Shown piece by piece: positions 35,969 to 45,576 of a stretch of DNA of 64,000 bases (positions within the stretch are counted from its first letter, which is position 1; the number at the start of each line of letters is the position of its first letter). A model generated the notes under the pieces. The model was not told where the DNA came from. It saw only the letters and a list, made by a program, of their open reading frames with translations, and ran no database searches. The position numbers and the translations under genes are program-made. The stretch is taken from assembly GCF_900101625.1 (NCBI RefSeq), contig NZ_FMYZ01000012.1:62001-126000 (forward strand). The letters are read 5' to 3'. The stretch comes from Cupriavidus sp. YR651 (GTDB taxonomy: Bacteria > Pseudomonadota > Gammaproteobacteria > Burkholderiales > Burkholderiaceae).

Positions 35969-37192
35969 ATGGGTTTTGGTCAAGGGGTAAGCGGTCTGAA
36001 CGCCGCGGCGTCCAACCTGGACGTGATTGGCAACAACATCGCCAACGCCAACACGGTTGGCTTCAAGCAGTCCACGGCACAGTTCGCGGACGTCTACGCC
36101 GGATCGAAGATCGGCCTGGGCACGCGCGTGAATGCCGTCGTGCAATCGTTCAACAACGGCAACATCGCCGCATCGGGGCGTAACCTGGATGTGGCCATCA
36201 GCAACGGCAACGGCTTCTTCCGCCTGACCAATACCGATGGTTCGGTGTTCTATTCGCGTAACGGCCAGATGCAGCGCCTGGACGATGGCCGCCTGGTCAA
36301 CGCCACCGGCCTGCAAGTGACTGGCTACCCGGCAGGCACCACCGCCGGCGGCGTGCAGCCGCAGCCGATCACCATCAGCAACGCGCAGATGCCGCCGAAG
36401 GCCACCACGACCATCACGGCGCAGTTCCAGCTGGACTCGCGCAGCACCGTGCCGACCACTGCCTTCGCCAGCGCACCGGGCGCGCTGCCGACGTCGAACA
36501 TGTTCAACTACAGCACGGCGATGAACGTCTATGACTCGCTGGGCAACAAGCAGCAAGTCACCGCGTACTTCGCCAAGTCGGCCGCGGCCCCGACCGTGGC
36601 CGGCGGTACTGACTGGAACATGTACGTGACCGATTCCGCGGGCAATGTGCTGGCCGGCATGCCGGTTCGCCTGGCGTTCGACAACAACGGCGTCATGCAG
36701 TCGACCGCCCCGGCGGCCCCGGTTGTCACGCTGCCGGCCGCCAACGGCGCGGCGGTGCTGAACATGAACCTCAACCTCGCCGGCACGACGCAGTTCGGCT
36801 CGGACAACGATCCGAAGTCGATCGTCCAGAACGGCTACCCCTCGGGCGCGCTGCTGGGGTTCTCGGTGCAGGAAGACGGCACCATCCTGGGTTCGTACTC
36901 CAACGAGCAGACCCTGGCACTGGGCCAGATCGCCATGGCCGCGTTCGGCAACGTGGAAGGCCTGAAGCCGGAAGGCGACAACGTGTGGTCGTCCACGGGC
37001 GCATCGGGCCAGGAGCTGCTGGGCGTCGCCGGCGGCAGCATGGGCACGCTGAAGTCCAACGCCGTGGAAGAGTCCAACGTGGACCTCTCCGGCCAGCTGG
37101 TGAACCTGATCGTTGCCCAGCGCAACTATCAGGCCAACGCGCAGACCATCAAGGCGCAGGACACCGTCCTGCAGACCCTGGTGAACATCTGA
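35969..37192 (+). CDS. flgE: Flagellar hook protein FlgE
   Basis: Main subunit of the hook, 407 residues. The rod/hook N-terminal motif is LDVIGNNIANANTVGFKQS (residues 18-36) and the C-terminal motif VDLSGQLVNLIVAQRNYQAN (near 371-390). The middle part is rich in Thr, Ala, Asn and Gly, as expected of the exposed domains. AGGGGAA lies upstream of the ATG at a good distance. Length is close to the enterobacterial protein. Confidence 0.96.
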   Translation: MGFGQGVSGLNAAASNLDVIGNNIANANTVGFKQSTAQFADVYAGSKIGLGTRVNAVVQSFNNGNIAASGRNLDVAISNGNGFFRLTNTDGSVFYSRNGQMQRLDDGRLVNATGLQVTGYPAGTTAGGVQPQPITISNAQMPPKATTTITAQFQLDSRSTVPTTAFASAPGALPTSNMFNYSTAMNVYDSLGNKQQVTAYFAKSAAAPTVAGGTDWNMYVTDSAGNVLAGMPVRLAFDNNGVMQSTAPAAPVVTLPAANGAAVLNMNLNLAGTTQFGSDNDPKSIVQNGYPSGALLGFSVQEDGTILGSYSNEQTLALGQIAMAAFGNVEGLKPEGDNVWSSTGASGQELLGVAGGSMGTLKSNAVEESNVDLSGQLVNLIVAQRNYQANAQTIKAQDTVLQTLVNI

Positions 37193-37218
37193 CGCACGGC
37201 CCGAGCTAAAGCGCCGCC

Positions 37219-37962
37219 ATGGACCGCATGATCTACACCGCCCTCTCGGGCGCCAAGCAGATACTCGACCAGCAGGCCGCGGTATCGAACAACCTGGCCA
37301 ACGCTTCCACGCCGGCTTTCCGCGCACAGATCAATATGTATCGCGCGGTGCCGGTGGTGGGGCAGGAGACGCAGACCCGCGCCTTCACGCTGGCCTCCAC
37401 GCCGGGCGCCGACATGAAGGCGGGTCCGCTGACCTACACGGGCCGCGACCTCGACGTGGCCCTGCAGGGCAACGGCTGGCTGGCGGTGCAGATGCCGGAC
37501 GGTTCCGAGGCATTCACCCGCGCGGGTTCGCTGCAGGTGTCGGCCGACGGCCAGCTGCAGACGTCCGCCGGCCGCCCGGTGATGGGCGACGGCGGTCCGA
37601 TCGCGGTGCCGCCGGGCTCCACGGTCACGATCGGCGGCGACGGCAGCGTCGTGGCGCGCGGTCCGGGCGAAGCCGCCAACGGACTGGCGCAGGTGGGCAA
37701 GCTGCGCGTCGTCACGCCGCCGCCGGAATCGCTGGCACGCGGTGACGATGGCTATTTCCGCCTGCGTCCCGGCGCGGACCCGCTGCAGCAGGACCCCAAC
37801 GTGCGCGTGATCTCCGGCGCGCTGGAAGGCAGCAACGTCAACCCGGTGGAAGCCATGGTGGACATGATCGCCAACGCGCGCCGCTTCGAGATGCAGATGA
37901 AGATGATTACCGGCGCCGACAGCAACGACCAGCGGGCCAACGCGCTGCTCTCGAACAACTGA
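37219..37962 (+). CDS. flgF: Flagellar rod protein FlgF
   Basis: Proximal/distal rod junction protein of 247 residues. It has the N-terminal MDRMIYTALSGAKQILDQQA start and NNLANASTPAFRAQ, and the C-terminal NVNPVEAMVDMIANARRFEMQ. The order flgE-flgF-flgG is conserved. The gap to flgE is 26 bases. No oddities. Confidence 0.96.
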   Translation: MDRMIYTALSGAKQILDQQAAVSNNLANASTPAFRAQINMYRAVPVVGQETQTRAFTLASTPGADMKAGPLTYTGRDLDVALQGNGWLAVQMPDGSEAFTRAGSLQVSADGQLQTSAGRPVMGDGGPIAVPPGSTVTIGGDGSVVARGPGEAANGLAQVGKLRVVTPPPESLARGDDGYFRLRPGADPLQQDPNVRVISGALEGSNVNPVEAMVDMIANARRFEMQMKMITGADSNDQRANALLSNN

Positions 37963-38004
37963 AGCGCGCGGCGCTGAACTCACGCAGAATCAAGAAGGAA
38001 AACC

Positions 38005-38790
38005 ATGATCCGCTCTCTCTGGATTGCCAAGACCGGCCTCGATGCGCAGCAGACGCAGATGGACGTGATCTCGAACAACCTGGCCAACGTGTCCACCACG
38101 GGCTTCAAGCGCAGCCGCGCCGTGTTCGAGGAACTGATGTACCAGACGATCCGCCAGCCCGGCGCGCTGTCGTCGGACCAGACCGTGCTGCCCTCGGGCA
38201 TGCAGCTGGGTACCGGCGTGCGCCCCGTGGCCACGGAACGCATTCACACGCAAGGTAACCCGCAGCAAACGGGCAACGCCAAGGACGTGGCCATCATCGG
38301 CCAGGGCTTCTTCCAGGTGACGATGCCGGACGGCACCACCTCGTACACGCGCGACGGCTCGTTCCAGGTGGACCCGAACGGCCAGCTGGTGACCTCCAGC
38401 GGCTTCGTGATCAACCCGGCCATCACGCTGCCGGCCAACTACACCTCGCTGAACATCGCCCGCGACGGTACCGTCACGGTGATGCAGCCGGGCTCGACCA
38501 ATGCCGCCACCGTCGGCCAGCTCCAGCTCGCCACGTTCCCGAACCCGGCCGGCCTGGAAAGCCTGGGCGAGAACCTGTACGTGCAGACCGATGCCTCGGG
38601 CGCGCCCAACACCACGGTGCCCGGCCTGAACGGCGCCGGCACGCTGCAGAACAACTACGTTGAAGCGTCGAACGTGAACGTGGTGGAAGAACTGGTCAGC
38701 ATGATCCAGACCCAGCGCGCTTACGAAATCAACAGCAAGGCAGTGCAGACGTCCGACCAGATGCTGCAGCGTCTGACCCAGATGGGATGA
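38005..38790 (+). CDS. flgG: Flagellar distal rod protein FlgG
   Basis: Distal rod protein of 261 residues. It begins MIRSLWIAKTGLDAQQTQMD and continues ISNNLANVSTTGFKRSRAVF; the FlgG-specific region around residues 45-70 (YQTIRQPGALSSDQTVLPSG) is present. The C-terminus VEELVSMIQTQRAYEINSKA matches the family. AGAAGGAAAA precedes the ATG. Its stop overlaps the flgH start. Confidence 0.97.
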   Translation: MIRSLWIAKTGLDAQQTQMDVISNNLANVSTTGFKRSRAVFEELMYQTIRQPGALSSDQTVLPSGMQLGTGVRPVATERIHTQGNPQQTGNAKDVAIIGQGFFQVTMPDGTTSYTRDGSFQVDPNGQLVTSSGFVINPAITLPANYTSLNIARDGTVTVMQPGSTNAATVGQLQLATFPNPAGLESLGENLYVQTDASGAPNTTVPGLNGAGTLQNNYVEASNVNVVEELVSMIQTQRAYEINSKAVQTSDQMLQRLTQMG

Positions 38791-39500
38791 TGGGAGTGAC
38801 CATGGCCGCCAAGTTGTCCCGCATCGGTGCGTTTGCCCTGTACGCCATGGCCGGTCTGGCCGTGCTGGCCAGCGGCGGTTGCGCACTGATGCCGAAAGAG
38901 CCTCTCGTGCAGACGCCGACCACGGCGCGCGCCGAGCCGCGCGCAATGGGCGCGCCGACGGGCTCGATCTTCGCGTCCTCCTACGCGGGCAATCCGCTGT
39001 TCGAGGACCGGCGGCCACGCAATGTTGGCGACATCCTGACCATCGTGATCAGCGAGAACGTCAACGCCAGCAAGAACTCCGGCACCAACGCCAGCCGCAC
39101 GGGCAGCACCGCATTGGCATTCAATGCGGTGCCGCGTGCGCTCGGCGGCTTGTTCAGTACCAGCCAGAATGCCGACGTGAACGGCAGCAACGCCCTGAAG
39201 GCCAGCGGCGGCGCGTCCGCCGCCAACACCTTCAACGGCACCATCACCGTCACGGTGCTGGAAGTGCTGCCCAACGGCAACCTGGTGGTGTCGGGAGAAA
39301 AGCAGATGGCCATCAACCAGGGGGCGGAGTTCATCCGCTTCTCCGGCGTGGTCAATCCGCGCACGATCACCGGCGACAACGCAGTGCCGTCCACCCAGGT
39401 GGCGGATGCACGGATCGAGTACACCGCCAAGGGGTATATCGACGAAGTGCAGAACATGGGCTGGCTGCAGCGCTTCTTCCTCAATGTCTTACCGTACTGA
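38787..39500 (+). CDS. flgH: Flagellar L-ring lipoprotein FlgH
   Basis: Outer-membrane L-ring subunit of 237 residues. The N-terminal signal ends in the lipobox-like LASGGC (Cys32), so the mature protein should be lipid-anchored; the -3 position is Ser rather than the usual Leu. Family marks: GSIFASSYAGNPLFEDRRPRN, VGDILTIVISENVNASK and the C-terminal GYIDEVQNMGWLQRFFLNV. Start ATG 38787 overlaps the flgG stop (ATGA); an in-frame ATG 15 bases later is a possible alternative. Confidence 0.95.
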   Translation: MMGVTMAAKLSRIGAFALYAMAGLAVLASGGCALMPKEPLVQTPTTARAEPRAMGAPTGSIFASSYAGNPLFEDRRPRNVGDILTIVISENVNASKNSGTNASRTGSTALAFNAVPRALGGLFSTSQNADVNGSNALKASGGASAANTFNGTITVTVLEVLPNGNLVVSGEKQMAINQGAEFIRFSGVVNPRTITGDNAVPSTQVADARIEYTAKGYIDEVQNMGWLQRFFLNVLPY

Positions 39501-39507
39501 TCCCGCC

Positions 39508-40692
39508 ATGTTTCTGCCTCCGAAGCCTTTCCAAAAGCCAGGCTCGCTGTTGGGCACCCCGCCCGGCCTTCGTTCCCGCTCGGGTCGCGCGGTCTCTTTT
39601 GTCTGCCTGCTGCTTGCGCTGTTTCTCGGCGCGGGCGCGGGCACCGCGCAAGCGGAGCGCCTGAAGAACCTGGCGACGTTCCAGGGCGTGCGCGACAACC
39701 CGCTGGTGGGGTATGGCCTGGTGGTCGGGCTGGACAACACCGGCGACCAGACGATGCAGACGCCGTTTACCACGCAGAGCTTGACGAACATGCTCTCGCA
39801 GCTGGGCGTGACGCTGCCGGCGGGCAAGAACATGCAGCTGAAGAACGTGGCCGCGGTGATGGTCACGACGTCGCTGCCGGCGTTCGCGCAGCCGGGCAGC
39901 CAGCTTGACGTAGTGGTGTCTTCGATGGGCAATGCCAAGAGCCTGCGCGGCGGCACGCTGCTGATGACGCCCCTCAAGGGCGCCGATGGCCAGGTGTACG
40001 CCATCGCGCAGGGCAACATGCTGGTGGGCGGCGCAGGGGCATCGGCCAACGGCAGCAAGGTCCAGATCAACCAGCTCGCTGTCGGCCGCATCGCCAACGG
40101 CGCGGTGGTGGAACGCGCCGTCCCGGCCTTCCAGCCGGAAGGCGGCTACATGAACCTGGAACTCAAGGACACGGACTTCGGCACCGCCGAGCGCGTGGTC
40201 GAGGCCATCAACCGCAACCTGGGCCCGGGCACGGCCGCGGCGATGGACGGCCGCGTGGTGCAGGTACGCGCGCCGCAAACGCCTACCGCGCGCGTGGGCT
40301 TCCTGGCACGCATCGAGAATATCGACGTGACGCCGGCCAAGGCCGCCGCCAAGGTCATCCTGAACGCCCGCACCGGTTCCATCGTCATGAACCAGGCGGT
40401 CACGGTGGAGGATTGCGCCATCGCGCACGGCAACCTGTCCGTCGTCATCAATACGCAGCCGGTCATCAGCCAGCCTGCGCCGTTCAGCCAGGGCCAGACC
40501 GTGGTGGCGCCGGTATCGCAGATCGACCTGAAGCAGCAGGGCGGGTCGTTGCAGATCGTGAAGGCCGGGGCCTCGCTGGCCGCGGTGGTCAAGGGCCTGA
40601 ACGCACTGGGCGCCACGCCGGCCGACCTGCAGACCATCCTGGAGGCCATGCGTGCCGCCGGCGCGCTGCGCGCCGAACTGGAGATCATCTGA
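39508..40692 (+). CDS. flgI: Flagellar P-ring protein FlgI
   Basis: P-ring subunit in the periplasm, 394 residues including a long signal region ending GTAQA near residue 48. The mature N-terminus ERLKNLATFQGVRDNPLVGY is strongly conserved, as are LTNMLSQLGVTLP and ARTGSIVMNQAVTVEDCAIA. ATG 39508 is used; ATG 39484 inside the end of flgH is possible but would lengthen the signal. Its stop overlaps the flgJ ATG by one base. Confidence 0.95.
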   Translation: MFLPPKPFQKPGSLLGTPPGLRSRSGRAVSFVCLLLALFLGAGAGTAQAERLKNLATFQGVRDNPLVGYGLVVGLDNTGDQTMQTPFTTQSLTNMLSQLGVTLPAGKNMQLKNVAAVMVTTSLPAFAQPGSQLDVVVSSMGNAKSLRGGTLLMTPLKGADGQVYAIAQGNMLVGGAGASANGSKVQINQLAVGRIANGAVVERAVPAFQPEGGYMNLELKDTDFGTAERVVEAINRNLGPGTAAAMDGRVVQVRAPQTPTARVGFLARIENIDVTPAKAAAKVILNARTGSIVMNQAVTVEDCAIAHGNLSVVINTQPVISQPAPFSQGQTVVAPVSQIDLKQQGGSLQIVKAGASLAAVVKGLNALGATPADLQTILEAMRAAGALRAELEII

Positions 40693-41720
40693 TGGCGGGC
40701 TCGACGCTTTCCTCGCAGGCCGATGTTTCGCAGCGCTTTGCGCTCGACACGCAGGGCTTCGAGGCGCTGAAGGGCCAGGCGCGTGCCGGCAACAACCGGA
40801 ACACGCTTCAGGCGGCGGCCAAGCAGTTCGAGGCCGTCTTCACGCAGATGGTGCTCAAGAGCATGCGCGACGCCACACCGTCGGACGGCTTGTTCGACAA
40901 CGAGCAGACCAAGCTCTACATGTCCATGATGGACCAGCAGCTGTCGCAGCAGTTGTCGTCGCGTGGCATCGGCCTGGCCGATGTGATGATTCGCCAGCTG
41001 GCGCGTGCCACCGGCACGCAGTTGCCGGACAACGCCGGCATGGCCGGTGCCGGCGGGGCGAGCGGCGCCGCGCGCCAGCAGGATGCGCAAATGGCCGCGC
41101 TGCTGGACAGCCGTGGCGCCACCGACGCCGACGGTCCGCCGCCGATTGGCACGATCGTGCAGGGCGGATCGTGGAATCCCACCGCCGGCCTGCGCCAATA
41201 CCAGGGCCAGGCCGACTGGCAGGGCAATGGCCAGAACAATCTGGGGCAACTGCCGGACGATTCGCCGCAGCACATCAGCGACTTCGTCAACCGCATGGCG
41301 GCCCCCGCCATGGCGGCATCCCGTGCCTCGGGCGTGCCGGCGAAGCTGATCGTCGGCCAGGCCGCGCTGGAATCCGGCTGGGGACGCCGCGAGATCCTGA
41401 ATCCGGACGGATCGACCACGTTCAACGTGTTCGGCATCAAGGCCGGTGCCAACTGGAAGGGGCCGGTGGCCGAGATTACGACGACCGAGTATGTCGACGG
41501 CCAGCCGCAGAAAGTTCGCGCTCGCTTCCGTGCCTACGGTTCCTACGATGAGGCATGCACGGACTATGCGCGCCTGCTGACCACCAATCCGCGCTATGCG
41601 GGCGTGGTCGCGGCGAACAACGCCGACGAGGCCGCGCACGGCCTGCAGCGCGCGGGCTACGCCACCGATCCGGCCTACGGCGAGAAGCTCGTCCGGATCA
41701 TGAAGAAGGTCTCCACCTGA
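40692..41720 (+). CDS. flgJ: Flagellar rod-cap and peptidoglycan hydrolase FlgJ
   Basis: Dual-domain FlgJ of 342 residues. The N-terminal rod-capping domain has AAAKQFEAVFTQMVLKSMRD near residues 37-56 and NEQTKLYMSMMDQQLSQQL. The C-terminal glucosaminidase-type hydrolase, from about residue 195, has KLIVGQAALESGWGRREI with the catalytic Glu, then NVFGIKAGANWKG and a YGSYDEACTDYARLL block. It makes the hole in peptidoglycan for the rod. It is the last gene of the flgB operon; flgK has its own promoter. Confidence 0.96.
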   Translation: MAGSTLSSQADVSQRFALDTQGFEALKGQARAGNNRNTLQAAAKQFEAVFTQMVLKSMRDATPSDGLFDNEQTKLYMSMMDQQLSQQLSSRGIGLADVMIRQLARATGTQLPDNAGMAGAGGASGAARQQDAQMAALLDSRGATDADGPPPIGTIVQGGSWNPTAGLRQYQGQADWQGNGQNNLGQLPDDSPQHISDFVNRMAAPAMAASRASGVPAKLIVGQAALESGWGRREILNPDGSTTFNVFGIKAGANWKGPVAEITTTEYVDGQPQKVRARFRAYGSYDEACTDYARLLTTNPRYAGVVAANNADEAAHGLQRAGYATDPAYGEKLVRIMKKVST

Positions 41721-41884
41721 CGGGGACGGCGGCTTGCCTTCGTACCCGCCGCCGGATGTCATGCCCATCGCCTCGCGCGGCCCGGTTCCGGCCGCGCTGC
41801 TGGCGCTTGCCGCCTGTGTTGGCGCGCGAGCAAACGCTCACTATGCAGGCGCGGAAAGGGTCGGAAAACTCCCGCATGCGCCGC

Positions 41885-41912
41885 TAAAGTCCCGTCGCGG
41901 TTCTGCCGTTAT
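41885..41912 (+). promoter_or_regulatory. Probable sigma-28 promoter of flgKL
   Basis: TAAAGTCC, a 12-base spacer, then GCCGTTAT. Compared with the FliA consensus (TAAAGTTT-N11-GCCGATAA) the spacer is one base longer and three positions differ. It lies 64 bases before flgK, in the only sizeable gap (255 bases) of the flg cluster. Confidence 0.75.
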
Positions 41913-41975
41913 CTTGCACATCCATCGCCGTCGGCCGCATGCCGAAGGCTAGCCAATCGATCCGGGGTCAGACAC

Positions 41976-43913
41976 ATGTCTCTCTTTAATATCGGTCTTT
42001 CGGGCCTGAACACTGCGCAGAACGCGCTCACGACGGTCGGCCACAACTTCAGCAACGCGGCCACCGCGGGTTACACGCGCCAGAACACGATCATCGCGTC
42101 GGCGGGCGGCCAGTACACCAGCTCGGGCTTCTACGGCCAGGGCTCCAACACGATCACCGTCCAGCGCGTCTACGACAGCTTCCTGACCGGCCAGCTGCGC
42201 GGCGCCACGTCCGCCAGCGCGCAACTGGCGACCTACTCGGACCAGATTTCGCAGATCGACAACCTGCTGGCCGACCAGAAGGGCGGCCTGGCGCCGCTGA
42301 TGCAGAAGTTCTTCGCGTCCGTGCAGGCTGTGTCGGACACGCCGGCCGATCCGGCGGCGCGCCAGGGCATGCTGTCCGCCGCGCAGGCGCTGGCCGGCCA
42401 GATGAAGTCGTCGAGCGACTACTTCAAGCAGCTTCAGGATGGCCTGAACACGCAGATCAAGTCGTCGGTGACGCAGGTCAACGACTACACCAAGCAGATC
42501 GCCAACCTGAACAAGGAAATCACCCGCATGACCGCCGCGTCCGGCGGCCAGCCGCCCAACGACCTGCTCGACCAGCGCGACCAGGCCGTCGCCAAGCTGA
42601 CCGAACTGGTGGGCGCCAAGGTGGTGGTGCAGGACAGTGGTACCTACAACGTCTTCGTCGGCAACGGCCAGCCGTTGGTGATGGGTTCGGATTCGTATGA
42701 CATGAAGGCGATTGCCTCGTCCGCCGATCCGAGCCGCACGGTCCTCGGCTTCACGCTGCCCAACGGCAACGTGATCGAAGCCCAGGACGGCACGGTGACG
42801 GGCGGTTCCATCGGCGGCATGCTGAAGTTCCGCAGCCAGTCGCTGGACGCGGCGCAGAACGCCATCGGCCGCCTGTCGCTGGCCATCGGCCAGACCTTCA
42901 ATAACCAGCACAAGCTGGGTATCGACCTGAATGGCGCCATCGGCACGGACATGTTCGCGCTGGGCACGCCCGTGGTCTACGCCAACAACAACAATACGTC
43001 GGCCGCCATCGCCACGGTCAACATCGGCAACACCGCCACCAACAACGCCAGCAACCTGACCACCAGCGACTACACGCTGAAGTACGACGGCACCAACTAC
43101 ACGCTGACGCGCATGTCGGACAACACCGTGGTGGCCACGCAGCCTGGCGCCACGGCGACGTTCCCGCTGAACATGAATGTCGATGGCTTCTCCGTCAGCG
43201 TCAACGTGGCGATGAACGCCAACGACTCGTTCCAGATCCAGCCGACCCGCAACGCGGCGGCCGGCTTCGGCACGCTGATCACCGACCCGGCGAAGGTCGC
43301 CGCCGCCTCGCCGGCCCGCGCCGACGCGAGCACGCAGAACACGGGCACGGGCACCGCCAAGCTCAAGAGCGTGGCGCAGGGCTTCGCGCTGCTGGCAGGC
43401 GGCCCGATTACTGCCACGTACAACAGCGCCACCAGCGCGTACGTCTTTACCAATGCCGCCGGCACGGTCGTGACCCCGACCAGCACCGTGGTCAACGGCA
43501 CCGCCACCGAGTTCACCTTCAACGGCCTGACGTTCAGCTTCGACGGCGTGCCGAAGAACGGCGACAAGTTCACGCTGGCGAACAACACCGGCGCCGTGGC
43601 GGACAACGGCAACGCGCTGGCGCTGGCCAAGCTGCAGACCACCAAGGTCATCAATGGCACGTCGAGCTTCAACGATGCCTACGCCCAGCTGGTCAACGAC
43701 GTCGGCAGCGATGCCAAGTCCGCCAGCATCGCGTCGACGTCGCAAGACAGCATCACCAACCAGATCTACACGGCACAGCAGTCGGTCTCGGGCGTGAACA
43801 TGGACGAGGAAACCGTCAACATGCTCAAGTTCCAGCAGCTGTACCAGGCGAATGCGCGGGTCATCCAGACGGCCAGCACGATCTTCGACACGCTGATCGG
43901 CATCGGCAGGTAA
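41976..43913 (+). CDS. flgK: Flagellar hook-associated protein FlgK (HAP1)
   Basis: Hook-filament junction protein of 645 residues, exported with the FlgN chaperone. The N-terminus MSLFNIGLSGLNTAQNALTT and NNFSNAATAGYTRQNT-type motif (here HNFSNAATAGYTRQ) and the C-terminus EETVNMLKFQQLYQANARVI are conserved. The centre is long, Thr/Asn/Ala-rich and variable. It is transcribed with flgL, probably from the sigma-28 site upstream. Confidence 0.96.
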   Translation: MSLFNIGLSGLNTAQNALTTVGHNFSNAATAGYTRQNTIIASAGGQYTSSGFYGQGSNTITVQRVYDSFLTGQLRGATSASAQLATYSDQISQIDNLLADQKGGLAPLMQKFFASVQAVSDTPADPAARQGMLSAAQALAGQMKSSSDYFKQLQDGLNTQIKSSVTQVNDYTKQIANLNKEITRMTAASGGQPPNDLLDQRDQAVAKLTELVGAKVVVQDSGTYNVFVGNGQPLVMGSDSYDMKAIASSADPSRTVLGFTLPNGNVIEAQDGTVTGGSIGGMLKFRSQSLDAAQNAIGRLSLAIGQTFNNQHKLGIDLNGAIGTDMFALGTPVVYANNNNTSAAIATVNIGNTATNNASNLTTSDYTLKYDGTNYTLTRMSDNTVVATQPGATATFPLNMNVDGFSVSVNVAMNANDSFQIQPTRNAAAGFGTLITDPAKVAAASPARADASTQNTGTGTAKLKSVAQGFALLAGGPITATYNSATSAYVFTNAAGTVVTPTSTVVNGTATEFTFNGLTFSFDGVPKNGDKFTLANNTGAVADNGNALALAKLQTTKVINGTSSFNDAYAQLVNDVGSDAKSASIASTSQDSITNQIYTAQQSVSGVNMDEETVNMLKFQQLYQANARVIQTASTIFDTLIGIGR

Positions 43914-43960
43914 CAAGCGGCCAACACAGACAGATCAACCGGATAAGAAGGAATCAAGCC

Positions 43961-45196
43961 ATGCGCGTTGCTACCTCTACCCTGTATCACCAGGGCCTGG
44001 CCTCGATGAACAACCAGCAGTCCAGCCTGTTGCACGTGCAGCAGCAGCTGGGCACCGGCCGCCGCATCCTGACCCCGTCCGACGACCCCGTGGCCGCCAC
44101 GCGCGCGCTGAGCGTGTCGCAGGCCGGCGCGGTCAACGGCCAGTACACCACCTCGCGCAAGCAGGCCAACTCGTCGCTGGGTCAGGAAGAAAACACGCTC
44201 CAGACGGTGACGACCACGCTCCAGAACATCAAGACGTTGCTGGTGAATGCGGGTAACGGCACGATGAGCGACAACGACCGCGCGTCGCTGGCCACCACGC
44301 TGCAAGGCCAGTACGACCAGTTGCTGGGCCTGGCGAATGCCGACGACGGCAACGGCAACTACTTGTTCTCCGGCCTGCAATCCGGCACGGTGCCGTTTGC
44401 CAAGAACGCCGCCGGCGGCGCCGTGTACCAGGGCGACACTGGCCACCAGCTGCTGCAAGTGGACGTGTCGCGGCAGATGGAAACCGGCAACAACGGTTCG
44501 GAAGTCTTCCTGAGCGTGACCGCGAATGCGGGCTACGTGCTGAAGGGCAACTCGGCCAATACCGGCACGGGCACGTACAGCGCCGTCACCGTCAGCGATC
44601 CGGCGGATCCGCTGTACGGCCATTCGCTGACGCTGACGTTCCAGACCAACGTCGGCACCGGCAAGATGCAATACAGCATCATGGACAACACCACCGGCAC
44701 GGCAGTCGGCACGCCCACCGACTACTCCGATGGCGTGGCAATCAATGTGGCGGGCGTGACGTTCGCGGTCAAGGGCACACCGGCCGACGGCGACACGATG
44801 AGCGCCCAGCCGGCCCAGCAAGCCGGCGCCGACATGTTCGCGAACCTGCAGAACGTGATCAACGCGCTGCGCACGCCGATCAACGTGGGCACCAACCAGC
44901 CTGCGGCCGATGCCAACCTGCAGAACGTGATCGCCACTGGCCTGCGCCAGTTCGACAACTCGCTGGACAACGTGCTGACGGTGCGCTCGTCGGTAGGCTC
45001 GCGCATGCAGGAGCTGGACGCGCTGGACACCATCGGCCAGAACCGCGACGTGTCGAACGCCAAGACGCTGTCCGACCTGCAGGACCTGGACTACGCCGCC
45101 GCGATCACCGAGTACTACCAGCGCCAGACCGCGCTGCAAGGCGCGCAGCAGTCGTTCATGCAGATCCAGGGCATGAACCTGTTCCAGTATCTGTAA
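43961..45196 (+). CDS. flgL: Flagellar hook-associated protein FlgL (HAP3)
   Basis: Second junction protein, 411 residues. It resembles flagellin at both ends: MRVATSTLYHQGLASMNNQQ and TGRRILTPSDDPVAATRAL at the N-terminus, DLDYAAAITEYYQRQTALQG near the C-terminus. It follows flgK by 47 bases with AGAAGGAA before the ATG. It ends the flagellar block; a terminator lies about 95 bases later. The fliC/fliD genes are not in this window. Confidence 0.96.
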   Translation: MRVATSTLYHQGLASMNNQQSSLLHVQQQLGTGRRILTPSDDPVAATRALSVSQAGAVNGQYTTSRKQANSSLGQEENTLQTVTTTLQNIKTLLVNAGNGTMSDNDRASLATTLQGQYDQLLGLANADDGNGNYLFSGLQSGTVPFAKNAAGGAVYQGDTGHQLLQVDVSRQMETGNNGSEVFLSVTANAGYVLKGNSANTGTGTYSAVTVSDPADPLYGHSLTLTFQTNVGTGKMQYSIMDNTTGTAVGTPTDYSDGVAINVAGVTFAVKGTPADGDTMSAQPAQQAGADMFANLQNVINALRTPINVGTNQPAADANLQNVIATGLRQFDNSLDNVLTVRSSVGSRMQELDALDTIGQNRDVSNAKTLSDLQDLDYAAAITEYYQRQTALQGAQQSFMQIQGMNLFQYL

Positions 45197-45289
45197 GGGA
45201 GTTGGTGGAGGGGCTGCTGCCCCTTGTAATTTGACAATCTAGTCACGAAATCCGCGACAACAAAGTCGTGAAAACAGTGCCTTCTGCTA

Positions 45290-45324
45290 CCCGCGCCGCC
45301 TTACTGGGCGCGGGTTTTGCGTCT
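45290..45324 (+). terminator. Rho-independent terminator after flgL
   Basis: CCCGCGCC (45290-45297) pairs with GGCGCGGG (45307-45314), with a 9-base loop, followed by TTTTGCGTCTTT. Confidence 0.88.
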
Positions 45325-45332
45325 TTATTGCA

Positions 45333-45404
45333 GAGCTGCCTTTCGGAGCTGCCTTTCGGAGCTGCCTTTCGGAGCTGCCTTTCGGAGCTGCCTTTCGGAG
45401 CTGG
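45333..45404 (+). repeat. Tandem 13-bp repeat after the flgL terminator
   Basis: Five perfect copies of GAGCTGCCTTTCG (45333-45397) plus a partial sixth. It starts about 10 bases after the T run of the terminator. Because 13 is not a multiple of three, all three frames of a strand are read in turn over 39 bases; small ORFs across it encode only repeats and are not taken as genes. The rest of the gap to 45576 shows nothing else recognisable. Confidence 0.93.
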
Positions 45405-45576
45405 CTCGAGCAGGCACTCGACTGGTCGGCTCGGTTTTTCGTCCTTACAGCCTTCGGTATGTAGCGTAGTCGCTGTATTTTGCCGTTCCTCGCCAGCGTT
45501 CGTGCTTTTGGGAATGAGGCTTCGACCAAGCCTCTCAGACGCCAGAAGTCCTGGCATGAAGATGTGAGGCGATAAC

